Shown here one piece after another: positions 23,761 through 35,807 of a stretch of DNA of 64,000 nt. The stretch spans positions 3,288,115 to 3,352,114 of the forward strand of contig JAMWFC010000082.1 in the NCBI GenBank assembly GCA_027475525.1. The letters are read 5' to 3'. Source of the stretch: Macrolepiota albuminosa (Eukaryota; Basidiomycota; Agaricomycetes; Agaricales; Agaricaceae). Each line of letters begins with the position of its first letter. Positions within the stretch are counted from its first letter, which is position 1. The notes under the pieces were generated by a model. It was not told the origin of the DNA. It did not search any database and was given only the letters and a program-made list of their open reading frames with translations. Position numbers and translations under genes: made by a program.

Positions 23761-23949
23761 GTTATTAGGTTGGTAAATTCATTTGATCCATTCATCTGCT
23801 CATGGACAGGACACAGGTCCACCAGACTTGTTCTCAACTCAGTACTGTCTCTACTAAAATATTCATCATTTTTTCACAGGACAGCTACCGTCTACTGACA
23901 TCAGCTAGCTCAGGTCTGGCTTTAGGTGTTGGTTGACTTTGTCTTTTAC

Positions 23950-24800
23950 AACACATCTTGGATGGCATAAATAGGCCAGCATTTGTTAATGGCAATCCTC
24001 AAGGTTGGCCATTATCTCCTGTATGTGAAGAGATCACCCATCTCCAGGGCTTTCCTGTTCTTGCAGTATTTGTGGGCTTCAGGGGCTTTGGACAGCATTC
24101 ACTGGGCTTATCACTGTCCTCCTACTCATTGGGCTTTTTACTGGCCCTTAAAGTTGCTTCAGTCTGGATTCTGTTGCATTTTGTAGTAGGTCTATTTACA
24201 TGTAGGATGTTCATTTGTTTATTAGGCTCTATTATTTTTGACACATTAAATTAATTGGGTCCAATTCTGCCCCTGCCTCTCTCATGGAAGCTGTTTCCCC
24301 TGCTACTCATTGGACCTAGCCCTAATCTTGATTCTGTTGTAGTTTGTTGTGGGAAGTCCCCTTTTGGTCCTAGCCAGCCTGGAATCTTTGAGAATGGGCA
24401 CAGTCCTGCTGGATAGTCTATGCTTTTGCATTTTGTGCATTTGAAGGTTTGGACTGCACCCACTGACATGTAGTATCTGAGGCTTTTGATTATTGCAACC
24501 CATTCATTTTGGATTGTAGCATCCTGGGATACTGGGGTAATGTGAATATTCTAGAGAGTCTCTGTCCTAGCACTCTTTGGGTGAGCCAGGATTATTGGAG
24601 AGGCTCTGGCCATTTCTGCATGGTGGAACAGTATTTCTACTGGTGTTATTGCTTTGAAGTCTTTCTTATTGCCAGAAAAATTGTGTGTGAGGAATTCAAG
24701 GAGTCTCTGGCTCTCTTTCATTGTCTTGCTTACTAAGTCTGCAATCTTCCTCCCACCCTCTTTGTTTGCAGGCACCATGAAATTGGCCAGGATAAATATG
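23950..24800 (-). pseudogene. LINE ORF1 remnant (zinc-knuckle part), inverted
   Basis: Read on the minus strand from 24800 leftward: a segment ending in IHITPVSQ, then FKCTKCKSIDYPAGLCPF, a CX2C-type zinc motif like the CIDCKSINHDTPNCPF of the LINE ORF1 at 32.0 kb, followed by IPGWLGPKG (IPGWLG versus VPGWLG). Stops interrupt the frame. This is ORF1 of a different, related LINE family. Confidence 0.65.
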
Positions 24801-25727
24801 TACAACATAGTGTTGGGAGAGCAAAGTGCTGTTGATTCTAAACTCTATGCACCAAATGCCCCAAAAGAAAATGGAGAATTCTAAAAATGCCTGAGACAGA
24901 AATGGAACAATAGAACAACACAATTCCCCTATCCAGACATTGTCCTAGGTGACTTAAAACTAGTTGAAAATACAATAGACAGACATCCAAGCTATAGAGA
25001 CAATGCAGTGGCCACATCATCTCTGTCCAAAATGATGACCAGTCTCCAACTGATGAATGGTTGGAGAGAAACCCACCCAAAAACAAAAGAATACACACTA
25101 ACACAGAAAGCAACAAGATCAGAATTCCAAATAGATAGAATATACACCACACATGACATCCTAGATAAAACAGCGGAATGGTCGATTAAGGAAACTGCAA
25201 TACTGTTGAATCATAAGATGATCACAGTGAAGATAGAAAACTACAGTGACCCATTTATAGGCATACAGCAGGTGGCCTTGGCCACTGCACCTACTGAACG
25301 ACAGGAAGCTGGTAAAAAGTATAGAAGAGATATTGCTTATGGCACAGAAGAAAATAGAATGGCAGAGGGACAGTGACAGAAATGGCCAACGGCTCAACAG
25401 GCAACACATCAGCATACAGGAAACTTGGCAAAGATTAAAAGAGGATATGGTGAAAATGGCCAAAGAAAAATCGAAAACAATGGTAGCTCCAATAGATAGG
25501 ATAAGAGAATTAGAGAGGTCGATAAAACAGGCAGTAAATGACAAGACACTGTACAAAAATGAAAGAATAATCACTGCAGGAATACTAGGGGAGGGACTGA
25601 AACTGAGGCTCATGCAGAAACATAATAGTGGAACGGAGGCGATGAGGGCTAACATCCACATGTACTCAGAAACGATATGCCGCCAGTGGTCAAACCAGAA
25701 CAAAGAGAGGAAACAAGGGACGTAATT
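24770..25727 (+). pseudogene. LINE endonuclease remnant
   Basis: Plus-strand frames give LYAPNAPKENGEF, then DIVLGDLKLVENTIDRHP and EFQIDRIYTTHDILDK, the APE-type endonuclease motifs seen in the LINE at 26-33 kb (IGDFNLVEDELDR; CID-IYATET, where the dash is a stop). The following 150 residues are Lys/Glu/Arg-rich, as between endonuclease and reverse transcriptase in that LINE. The remnant runs opposite to the ORF1 remnant on its left and ends before the poly(T) tract. Confidence 0.65.
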
Positions 25728-25820
25728 AGAAGATTGAAGAGAAACAACCCATACACATCCTGCTTAGTAACTGCATGTGCACGTCTTATCTTACATAACC
25801 ACGCCGAGTTGAAATCGTTC

Positions 25821-25823
<3 letters not shown>

Positions 25824-25857
<34 letters not shown>
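25824..25857 (-). repeat. 34-nt poly(T): LINE poly(A) tail
   Basis: Thirty-four uninterrupted T on the plus strand, at the 3' side of the minus-strand LINE, as expected for a poly(A) tail copied at insertion. Confidence 0.85.
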
Positions 25858-25858
<1 letters not shown>

Positions 25859-25921
25859 GAGTAGCGTTTGGTTTGGTGGAGTCGACAGCGCCATAGTTGC
25901 CTCTACTCCACCCGCAGGGCT

Positions 25922-26075
25922 GGTATCCTGGAATTGCAACCAAGATTTCACATCAAAGTCCAGCAGTTTATCTGTCTGCGAGGAAATGCCTTTATGCAGG
26001 TATCCTGGAATTGCAACCAAGATTTCACATCAAAGTCCAGCAGTTTATCTGTCTGCGAGGAAATGCCTTTATGCA
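25922..26075. repeat. 77-bp tandem duplication (25922/25999)
   Basis: Exact duplication in the LINE 3' region. Confidence 0.97.
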
Positions 26076-27068
26076 TGTAGTGTGGGGCTCAAAAACCCAG
26101 GTGAGGCAGCCTCAGCCTATCCCTCTCTCATCGGGTTCCATACCCACTAAAACCCTGCATCCTGCCTCCGCAAGAGGCCCTATGGGTACTGAGCCCAAAC
26201 CTGTCCCTGACCATGTTTCTTCCACCAGGTTCATGGTGATTGCGCGTTTGCCCAGTTTTACGCTGGCCAGCCTTCTGTTGAGGTCCATCCGCGAGTTCAT
26301 CATTTTTTCCCATCATTGAGATATTTCTTCCTCTGTGAATGGGAGGTTATCCTTTCTTATCACTCTCTTGCATCTGAGGACCCATATAAGGTACGCAGAC
26401 TCTATCACTAGGATTCTATATAGACGGGACAGGCCGACTGATTCTCCCTTGTTCTTCCCCTCTATGTTTATTAGAGGACTTCCTAGGACAGAAAATACAT
26501 CTTGACTGGGTAAATCCTTCCCACATCATGCCTTCCAGGCCATACTTGCTAGTTTCCATATGATCTCCTGTCCCGGCGATGAGCAGGAGGAGAGAATGTG
26601 GTTCATGGAGTCAGTTACATTATCATGTGGGCATACAGCTCTCTGCTTGAGATCTGGTGGCATGCTAGGTCGGTCCCAGTAGGAGCCTATTTTGTATGCG
26701 TCGTGTACACCTTTCCATAAGAATACCTTAATTTGTCTCGAGAAATCTTTGTTCTGGGTACCTCTCCATATCTGTGCAACCAAAATCTTCCTTCCGCATT
26801 GCTGTTTTACATGCCGACTAATATTCCTCAACATAGACTCTGTTCTAGGCCTTTTAGGCACATCAGCTGTCCCTCTGATCGCTCGATACGCCAAGGCCTG
26901 CAACATTATTGCTAATTTCATGCCCGACAGATGGAGCTCCACAGGAATAGGGGGAAGAACCATCAAATTATTGCTGGATAGAGCTTCGTTTGCTAAGTTA
27001 GATGCAGTAATAGATTCCAAGCCTGGTTGCTCTTTGGATCTGTCGTACAGGACTACTCCTGCTTTATG

Positions 27069-27222
27069 CATCCTCAGCCTTCCAAGTAGAGTTTTCATCA
27101 GTCCTCCATCTTTGAAGCCTTGAAAATCAGTATCTTCTAGGTCCCCATCCTCAGCCTTCCAAGTAGAGTTTTCATCAGTCCTCCATCTTTGAAGCCTTGA
27201 AAATCAGTATCTTCTAGGTCCC
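27069..27222. repeat. 77-bp tandem duplication (27069/27146)
   Basis: Exact duplication in LINE ORF2, breaking the frame. Confidence 0.97.
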
Positions 27223-30200
27223 TGACCTCTTCCCTGAATAGGTCGAATATTTTCTTGGAGCTTATCATGACCTTCATCAGGGTCATAGCGCTGCATTGCA
27301 TGGACGCCAGGATGATAGCCAGTAAGGTTGCACTCAGGTTTGTGGACGGACTTATACCAAACATTTTCTTCCACAGTTTAGGTCTTCTCTTCCTTCGAAA
27401 AACACTCCTGCTTCCAGGGCGTTCCTGCCTTCAGCTGAACTATTTCGTCAACCGCCCCATGTGGCCACACAACCAGAGCTTCTTGTTCCGGCCTTGTGCC
27501 CTCCGTTATATATGTGTCATCGATTCTGGGGCCAGAGGTAAAGATCCTAAATACATTTTTCAGTGCTCCACATGTTGCTAAATTTAGGTTTATAGGGCAG
27601 CTGCTCTCGCTGTGTTCATCCTCATTTATAACATTACGCCTCAGTTGGTCATCTGGCTGTACAAGAGTTGGGTTCCACTTGCTCGGTAGGAGCTTGAGCA
27701 TCTCTATAGATCTAGCTACGCATAGGGACAGGTGCAGGCACCCCGTATTGCCCTCGATTTCCATGCACAATGGGCATTCACACTCGGGAGTATCAAGATG
27801 GTTTGGGTGCATCAGAGCTACTGCCAGCCGTTCCGCATCCCTGACCAGGAGGATCCTGTGCTTAGATTTAAGACATTCCGCTACTTTCCCAGAGTTCAGT
27901 CTCCTTATCTTCGTGTCCGCTGCAAGGTGGAACCACAGCAGCATTTCTCGTAATATTTCCCTTTCAAATGCGAGGCCTTCTGGGCGTAGTCCAAACTCTT
28001 TAGCTGTTCTCTGTATATCTATCAAATCAGCTAGTGAACTTTGTTGTGCGACTTTCCTGGTCTTCCAGGATTGTAGGAAGGGGTTTTGTCTGACTCTTAG
28101 GTCTACTCCATCTTCTGATTTGGGTACATCCTTGGCCATAATGATGTCTGCTACATATGCCCATAGGGGTCTATCGTCCCCAAGGCTTAAGTATGACTTA
28201 AGCCACATTATTGATATTGCTCTATTCCTTGATACAATGTCCACTAGTCCTCTGCCTCCAACATTTTTACTTTGGAACAATGTCTGCATATTTACCTGTG
28301 GCGCTTTGTCTTCCCACATGAAACTGATCATTCTTTTAGTCAGTAGTTTCTCTACGTGTCGTGGCATTCCTTGTACTTGGGTGAGGTATTGTGACATTCC
28401 TGCAATAACTATTTGTGCAATAAGCTTTCTTCCTTCTATTGTGGGGTGACTTTTCTCCCAGTTTTCAAGGCACCTATCAATTTTCTCGATTGTATTGGAC
28501 CAGGGTGCCCCTAGGTCTGTCTTATTGCCAAACCATGCACCTAGGATCCTAGTTGCCTCACCATCCTTGGCAATATGTATTGACACAGGGATTTTTGGGC
28601 CATTTTCTTTCAGTTCCCGTTTCTCAATTAATGTTCCTCTGAAGGTAGGACTGCCCAGCGGTATAATTTCTGTTTTGGTAGTATTAAATTTGGCCCCTGA
28701 TGCTATGCACCAGTCCTCAAGTATGACCTCCAGTTCCTCCAAGGTGTCGTCTTCTGATAGGAACGTGGTTGTGTCATCGGCAAAGAGACTCACTATCAGT
28801 CTTTCTGTTTGCCCAGGTATCTTGTACCCTTTAAGACTTGATTCCTGCAATGATGTTGCCAAAGGTTCAATTGCAATGTCGAAGAGTAGGCAAGACAGTG
28901 GGTCTCCCTGTCTAACTCCTCGTGTTATCTTCCATGGAGAGCTCAAGTGACCATTTATCATTATTTTTGTCTCAGCCTAGCTATACAGGGTCTTCACAGT
29001 CTTTGTGAATTCTGGGGGTATCCCAAACTTTTCCAGTGTTTTCCAGAGATAGTCATGTTCAATCTTGTCGTACGCCTTCTCCTGATCAAGGGCTACAATC
29101 ATTCCGTTCAATTCCTCAGTTTCCGCATAGTGAATCATTGTTCGAATTAATTTTGTTTGGTCAGATATGCTTCTGCCAGGAATAAACCCCGCTTGGCTTG
29201 GGTGGACAATGTCCAAGATTACCACAGCCAAGCGAGTTGACAAAACTTTTGTTAGTAGTTTATAATCTGTGTTTAGGCAGGTGATTGGCCTATAGTTGGC
29301 TATGTCAGTCCTCTCTTCTTTTTTATACAGAGGACACATCCAGCCTTCTGCAAAATCGGATCCTTGTATTATCCCATGCCTCTGAATATCTATAAAAACT
29401 AGCTCCAGCAGCCATAAAATATCGAAGGTAGGCTTCAATTCCCTGCTTTGGTTGTTTTGTTTTGCGTCTTCAATAAATTGATCATTCATTGATTTCCAGA
29501 ACTCGTAAGAGATACCATCCAGTCCTGGAGCCAAGCTGTTTTTGGAGAGCTTCAGCGCTTTGGTCAGTTCTACCAATGATATTTCACCCTTGAGGCTGTC
29601 CTTTTGGTGATGGTTCAAGCTCTTCGAGACAGTACCCAGAACTTTCTGTATTTTTTGTTCCCTTGTACTCGGTTGAATGTCTCGTTTTTGGTGTTGCAGA
29701 TCCTCATGGTAATCTCTTGCCATTTCAGCCATTTTTTCCATGCTTGGTTCATATGATGTTCTAGGACCCATTGTGCCTCTTCTTTCCAGAGCATATATTA
29801 GGTCTCTAGGTGCAGCAGTCTTATTTGACCTCGTCCAGTACTTACACATGGTCTCGCCGTCTAGCCTATTTTTGACTGCAATTTTATTTCTTTTTTCCAT
29901 GTGATTCCTTTGTTCTAGGGCCTCTAGTCGACACTTAGTATTTCCTATTTGGTCTTGCCTTGTGTTTATGTCCACATCAGGGTCAACTTGGACTCTTTTG
30001 AGCACCTCTTCTAACCTATTCCTTTCGTGATTGTACCTTGGCACTATTTCTTTGTCCCTTCTCTTTGCCATCATTAGAATGGTATCTTTCCATGCTTTGT
30101 ATAAGGTCTGGGGGTTTCTATCCACTGACCTGGTCAGGGTAGGATCCTCCATTTCTTCTAAGGCTCTCCTCCCTTCTCTTACTACTGTGTCTCGGAAGTC

Positions 30201-30657
30201 TTTATCCTTTATAATGTGGCTCTTAAGAGTCCACCTTCCTCTTCCTATCGTTGGTGCTCTTGGGTGGGTGATTTGTACCGAGACCATTGCGTGATCGGTG
30301 CCTGGCACTCCGGACACACTAATTTTCCATTCTCTCGCAGACTTTGTTAAGGTCTCAGTTGCATATATTCAGTCTATACATGACATCGAGAGTGTGGCCT
30401 CTTGTTTGAAGGTGTATGCTCTAGTCTCTGGGTTAGTGTTTCTCCATCCATCTTGGACTTTTAGGCATCTCTTCAAGTTATCTAGGGCATCCAGCGCTTC
30501 TTCTGGGTCACTCCTCATAGGGAGTCGGTCTAGTTCGTCCTCCACAAGGTTAAAGTCACCGATCATTACGTCAATTTTCACTTCTGGGTGGTTGCGTATG
30601 TAGTCACATATCGTGTTCCAGAATTGCATGCTGCTTTCTCCATCGTTATTCGTTACA

Positions 30658-30811
30658 TTGGGGGCGTATACTGCTAGGATTGATATATTTTCCTCCCTGT
30701 GCCACCTTGACTCCACAATAATCGCTCGGCCAGATTGGGGGCGTATACTGCTAGGATTGATATATTTTCCTCCCTGTGCCACCTTGACTCCACAATAATC
30801 GCTCGGCCAGA
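30658..30811. repeat. 77-bp tandem duplication (30658/30735)
   Basis: Exact duplication in the LINE endonuclease, breaking the frame. Confidence 0.97.
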
Positions 30812-32950
30812 ATGATTTCCCTCAAGTTTATGTTGTCAGTATAGGTCAGGTCTTTGTTTAAGACGATTGCTACTCCACCCCTTGTTGTTGGGCTATCTCT
30901 GTCTGCAGAGTGAAGGATTTTCAGCCTCTTTCCGAAGAGGTGCTCTATGCTATCCTTTCTTTCCTCATTCAGGTGCGTTTCTTGTACTGCTAGAATCCCG
31001 ATTTTGTTGTCACGCATGACTTGGTTGACATGATTCCACTTAGATTTATTTATCGGGGACCCACTTGTCCTGTATCCCCTCATATTCAGAGAGGCTAGCT
31101 TGATTGCTGCTTTTATGTTCTTCTTTCTTCTCAGAGCCGGTGCGCTCTCTACATTCGTACCCTCTACATGGGTCCCAGTGTCGGGTAGGTGATTTCCCAT
31201 ATTTGATGGAATATGCTCATTTGCCCTTTCACTACGCGCTATAGAAATACCTCCATTTGCAGTAGTTACGGGGGCTACTGAGTTGTTGCTCTCATAAGCA
31301 ACGCTCCTAGTCGGAGCTCCACCTCCGTACTCTCCACAGCCAGATGCCAGATCATGAGCGGTGGTTGGCTCCATGAAACCCCCGGCAGTGTCAAGGCTCA
31401 AACCAGATTCTGATGTAATGTCTACCTCATAGTTGTTATTTGCAATATAAGTGGTTGATAAGACCTTCCAGGTAGCCAACCATGCTATCCCGGGGTGAGA
31501 ACAATTTCCAAGCTCTCAGGAGGGACGTTGCATTGAGAAAACCTGAGCTATTTAGTAGGGGTCATAGGTCAGGCTTCTCGTTGCTTAAGCAGGACTGCTG
31601 CACGGCACCTTCCTCTACTTTTTGTAGACTGCTGTTTCTTGGTCTTTCAACTGGAGCTTTAGACTTACATGTACCACATGTGGCCAATATATTTCGGTCC
31701 TCAGCTCTTCCTATTCATCCTGGGCCTCACTTTACCCCATGACAGAGGACTCAGGTAGCGCACAAACTGCCATCGCATTCTACATACTTCGTCACAAGGC
31801 AGCAATCTAATTATAGTAGCCACCCCTCCTTGAGGGCGCATGGCCTCTTCCTCTGCCTCCTCTGCCTCTTCCCCTTGCCCTGAAGGGAGCGTTATCACCT
31901 TCTTGATAGCTAGCTATATCATTGTATGCACGTCTCTGATCTTCAGCGGACTGTGGGGGGGGCTTGTATCCCAGTCAACCAGGGACACTCGGAAAAGGGC
32001 AGTTGGGAGTATCATGGTTGATTGATTTACAGTCGATGCACAGTAGGGTATCTTTGCCTTGTAGTGGGATGCCAAAACCAGCGGTTGCTGTTGGATACTT
32101 GCACACCCGCATTAGCTTAATAAGCTGTATGTGGTCTTTGTTGTCGAGGCAGGAGCTGTGCAGATAGACATTCCAGCCACGAAAGTTGCCTCCATTTGCA
32201 GGGTTCCTTTTTACTTCGATGTACTTGATCAAAATGTTTTCGAGAATATCCGTCATTGCGCTATTTAGAGGGACTGGTGCGGTTTCCATAACGTGTGCAA
32301 TTATTTCCTTAGATTCGGTGAAGCGCTTCTTAATTATATCTATAATGACCAGATGAACCTCATCTGAGTTTTTGAACGTGAGTCCACAAATCGTCGCAAT
32401 AAAAGATGGCCTTTGGTCCTCAAAAGGTTTGAAGATTAACGTAATATCAGGGGTCGATACTACCTTGAGAAGGGACAAGTATTCGACCTGCTGATCCGTT
32501 AAGCCAGATATTAACATGTGGAACGGGGTCGGGAAGCGATTGCCATCCTGTTTCTTCTTTTGTAGTGGGAAGGAAACCCCCAAATTTACATCATTCTCGA
32601 CATCTACCAGGCTCTTGATGACGTCTCTAGTCTTGTCGACGGTGGCTAGGCTGTTTTGCTCGTACTTTCCTCAAAAGATTTGAGCCCAGAGCCTGGCAGT
32701 TGTAACCTCCTTCCAGGCCTCAGCTTGCACGTCATCAACATTGTCCCACGGGGATAATTGGAGGTGGATCTCAGGCCACCCTCCATTCAGGGTCGCTGTG
32801 CGTTGTAGCCCTCTCTCATTGGTGATGACGTGGCTCTCCATCACCTCATGGTCCAGTTGCCCCTGGGTATTGGGTTGCGTGCTAGGCATGATCGGCGTTC
32901 CAGCCATACTCCTGTCAGTAGAGTCATAGGGGAAGGTTGCCTGCTCCTGG

Positions 32951-33130
32951 GTATGTGGGATGCTAAAGTCGTTATCACCAGCCGCCTCTTCCAGGGATGA
33001 GTGGTATGTGGGATGCTAAAGTCGTTATCACCAGCCGCCTCTTCCAGAGACGAGGGTGGCGCATCAGTATGTGGGATGCTAAAGTCGTTATCACCAGCCG
33101 CCTCTTCCAGGGACGAGGGTGGCGCGTCAG
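32951..33130 (-). repeat. 53/63-bp minisatellite in LINE ORF1
   Basis: Three near-identical units starting GTATGTGGGATGCTAAAGTC at 32951, 33004 and 33067. The 63-bp spacing encodes a 21-residue repeat (DAPPSSLEEAAGDNDFSIPH plus T); the 53-bp spacing shifts the frame. Confidence 0.85.
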
Positions 33131-33723
33131 AAAGAATGGCATCCCAGGATGCATTGGCAACAATCGTGTTTTCTCCTCCGAAAGGATTTTCATCATGTAC
33201 ATTCCTCGTGTTAGTTCCCATCCTGTTTGTTTGACCCTGTTTAGGGAGGGGAGAGGGGGACACCTCCCTGGTACTCATCTGTTGTTGGGATCTGCTCGTC
33301 AGAGTACTATAGGGGGGGTTTGTGGAAGAGGTGTGGCGTTTTGGTGTCCTTTTGGCAGCTGGACTGAAAGGGGGAGGGCACTTCACGCTTTCCTGGTTCC
33401 TCGTAGTGTCCCCTTCCTGGATTCCCCCTACCAATTTGTCAGAAGGCCTTTCAGCCCCCTTTACTTGGGTTTTGGGGGTGGGGATTCCTAAGGCATCACG
33501 TTGTGCAGCGGCCTTCTGATTGATCTTAATAGAGAGCTTTTTGCCCGTTGGCACTGCTGACTGCTTCAAGGGTGGAAAAACAGAGTTGTACTGGGAGATT
33601 CCTGTGTTGGACCTGTTGTGGGAGCAGAGAGGTGATGAGGAGTTAGGTTGCGTCAAACTGCTTTGGTTGTGACTTACAGTCCTCCAGCGGCTTTGTCAAT
33701 CCTTTCTGTCTCAGTCTCCCCTA

Positions 33724-33877
33724 TGTTCTGGGACTCTGTGTGTGGCTCCTGGGGGCCAGCTCCACTTAGGGGGGTGCCTTCGGCGATGCTATTCTCCTGC
33801 TGTTCTGGGACTCTGTGTGTGGCTCCTGGGGGCCAGCTCCACTTAGGGGGGTGCCTTCGGCGATGCTATTCTCCTGC
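33724..33877. repeat. 77-bp tandem duplication (33724/33801)
   Basis: Exact duplication at the 5' end of the LINE. Confidence 0.97.
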
Positions 33878-33938
33878 TGCATTATTCCGGTCTGCTCCTG
33901 GGTGTTCGAGATGATCTCTGGGGTGGTTGTCATATTTA

Positions 33939-35330
33939 GGTCCAGCACCCGGCCCCCCTCCAATCGATCCAACACCACCAAACCCCCCCCGACCACCTCC
34001 GCCACCCCCAGCTGAATCTTGAGGACGACCCCCAGGCCCTCCACCTCCGCCACCCCCTGCGTGGAGACCCAGGCCTCCCCCTGGCAGGAATGAACCCCCT
34101 TGGGACAACGGACCTCCTGGGCATGGACCTCCAGGTGAGCCATCCAGAGGAGGCCCTCCAGGCAGGTGGGGTCCCACCCTCGGTGCTTTTCCTCCACAAG
34201 GAGGGGGGGGTAATCATTACTACTACTACTACAATGCTGGCCCTCCTCCCCGCAACGCTGCCAGACCAGACAATGCTCGTGACACCCTCGCCCATGAAGG
34301 ACGTCTGGACATTCAGAAACCTGATGTGTTCACGGGCCAGGACCCCCAGAAATGGCATACATTCCTCACTCAGTGTCTCAATACGTTTCAGACGAAGCCA
34401 CTCACGTTTCAGGTTGACAGTTCCTGGGTGGCCTTTGCCGCATCGTACCTCCAGGGGATCGCCTTTGATCACTACACAGCCCTCATCCAGTTTGACCCCA
34501 ACAACCCAGCACTTGCTCGTTGGCAAGCCTTCGTCGACGAGTTCTCCAGGAAATTTGGGATCTACGACACCGTGGCCGAGGCCGAGGACAACCTCTTCAA
34601 CCTCCGGATGCGCTCTGAAGAACGTTTCACCACCTTCATCATACGTTTCAAAAAGGAAGCTTACAAGACAGGTTGGAATTACAGCGCCCTCCGGTACGCC
34701 CTCCGCCGTGCCCTACCACAATGTATCAAGGACGTTCTCCGACTTGCCCCGAAGCAACCCTCCTACAACGGATACAAGGCCCTCATCATGCAGATCGACC
34801 AACGTTACTGGAAAGACTGCAGTGAGTACTCGAATTCCCGACCCACCTGGAACCCTAGGGGAGAACCCCCATGGCCCTCCGGCAAAACCCCCAACCCTCA
34901 AAATCAAAACCCCGGTCCCCCTGTGTTCCCTGGCGGCTGACCCTCGGTGAGTCGTGGCCTGCCCAATGCTAACCCTGGCAGCGGTGTCCGCCCCCAGGCC
35001 CAGCTCAACGCCACCGTGGCCATCCACGATCTGGGCGATGTGCCAAACTCTGAGGAATCCCCGGAAGACCCTGAAGACCTCGACTTCGCCAACAAATGGG
35101 ACAAGGAGGCCCTTCAGGCCAACCAGCTCCAAAAGAAGGGATGGCCCTGGATCAAAGTTCCGAAGGATGTGCAGGAACGGCAAAGAAGGGAAGGCGTGTG
35201 CATACTCTGCGGTGAGAAAGACCATTTCATCTCCGAGTGCCCCCAACGACAGGTTATGGGACGCGCCACCTGAACCTTTGAAGGAGAGGATGCCACCTAT
35301 GAGTATTTGGAAAACGACCTGGCGATTTAG
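33939..35330 (+). pseudogene. gypsy-1 gag
   Basis: Proline/glycine-rich N-terminus followed by a capsid-like domain (VFTGQDPQKWHTFLTQ at 34326, SWVAFAASYLQGIAFDHY, RFTTFIIRFKKEAYKTGW) and a CCHC knuckle CILCGEKDHFISEC (35199-35240). TGA stops at 34020, 34938 and 35271 sit where Arg would fit (for example AES-stop-GRPPG). The 5' end is missing. A shift of one base near 35310-35330 leads into the protease frame, either a decayed or a programmed frameshift. Confidence 0.75.
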
Positions 35331-35653
35331 ACCTGGAAGACGCCCTAAATCGCGGAATCGACCCCGATGTCTTCTCTGCCCCGGTTTCCCATCTTTGCTC
35401 CACGACACTCGTACAGGACACCCTCATGGCTTACCTACCCTCCCACTTCTCGCACTCCCTCCTCCTCAACACCCACCTCACCCCCTCCGGAACCCCCCTC
35501 AACATCCTCGTCGACAGTGGCGCCACAGACAACTTCATCGACGAGGCATTGTCTACCTTAGCCCCAGAACCCGCTCAATGGCTCCTGGTCCCGGTACGGC
35601 TCTGCTTGTTTGATGGAGATGCCTCTACGGCGGGGAACATCACTTACTTTGTG

Positions 35654-35807
35654 CGTATGCCCGTTACTTTCGCCAACGGACAGACTCACACCCTCCAGAT
35701 GTTGATAACCAAACTCCACCCCTCCACACCCGTATGCCCGTTACTTTCGCCAACGGACAGACTCACACCCTCCAGATGTTGATAACCAAACTCCACCCCT
35801 CCACACC
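35654..35807. repeat. 77-bp tandem duplication (35654/35731)
   Basis: Exact duplication in protease 1. Removing one copy joins HPSTP to LVLGLPWL in frame. Confidence 0.97.

Larger units (their letters stand above)
26526..31479 (-). pseudogene. LINE ORF2: endonuclease, reverse transcriptase, zf-RVT
   Basis: From 31479 downward: APE endonuclease (LASLNMRGYRTSG, ILAVQETHLNEE, TRGGVAIVLN, IGDFNLVE); linker; reverse transcriptase with ANYRPITCLNTDYK, PSQAGFIPGRSISDQ, IVALDQEKAYDKIEHDYLW, RGVRQGDPLSCLLF and the catalytic SLFADDTT; a long C-terminal region ending in a zf-RVT-like motif (IKVFLWKGVHDAYKIGSYW, CPHDNVTDSMNHILSSC). No RNase H recognised. A TAG (28977) and a TGA (30369) plus duplications at 27069 and 30658 break it into segments. 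Known role of the family: target-primed reverse transcription. This copy cannot make the full protein. Confidence 0.85.
25824..33933 (-). mobile_element. Tad-like LINE, about 8.1 kb, decayed
   Basis: Minus-strand non-LTR retrotransposon with ORF1 (about 33933-31700), ORF2 (about 31479-26526), a 3' untranslated region and poly(A). The right border coincides with the 5' truncation of gypsy-1, so the LINE or a rearrangement at its 5' end may have removed the gypsy-1 5' end. I found no target-site duplication; the sequences at the two ends differ. Damaged by two in-frame TGA (30369-30371, 32671-32673), one TAG (28977-28979) and four 77-bp duplications. Confidence 0.8.
31700..33933 (-). pseudogene. 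LINE ORF1 (nucleic-acid-binding)
   Basis: Low-complexity Ser/Pro/Thr-rich N-terminal half, a folded middle (GLTDQQVEYLSLLK, YLHSSCLDNKDHIQLIK) and a CCHC knuckle, CIDCKSINHDTPNC (CX2CX4HX4C) near 32010-32050, followed by a Gly/Arg-rich tail. A TGA at 32671-32673 (Arg expected), a duplication at 33724 and frame changes in a minisatellite (32951-33130) break it. A short upstream frame begins at ATG 33933. ORF1 proteins of this kind coat the LINE RNA. Confidence 0.7.

Noticed and set aside
25820..26020. Lys-rich small protein
   Set aside because: Translation of the LINE poly(A) tail and 3' region.
32951..33130. Another 77-bp assembly duplication
   Set aside because: Periods are 53 and 63 bp with substitutions; it is a genuine coding minisatellite.
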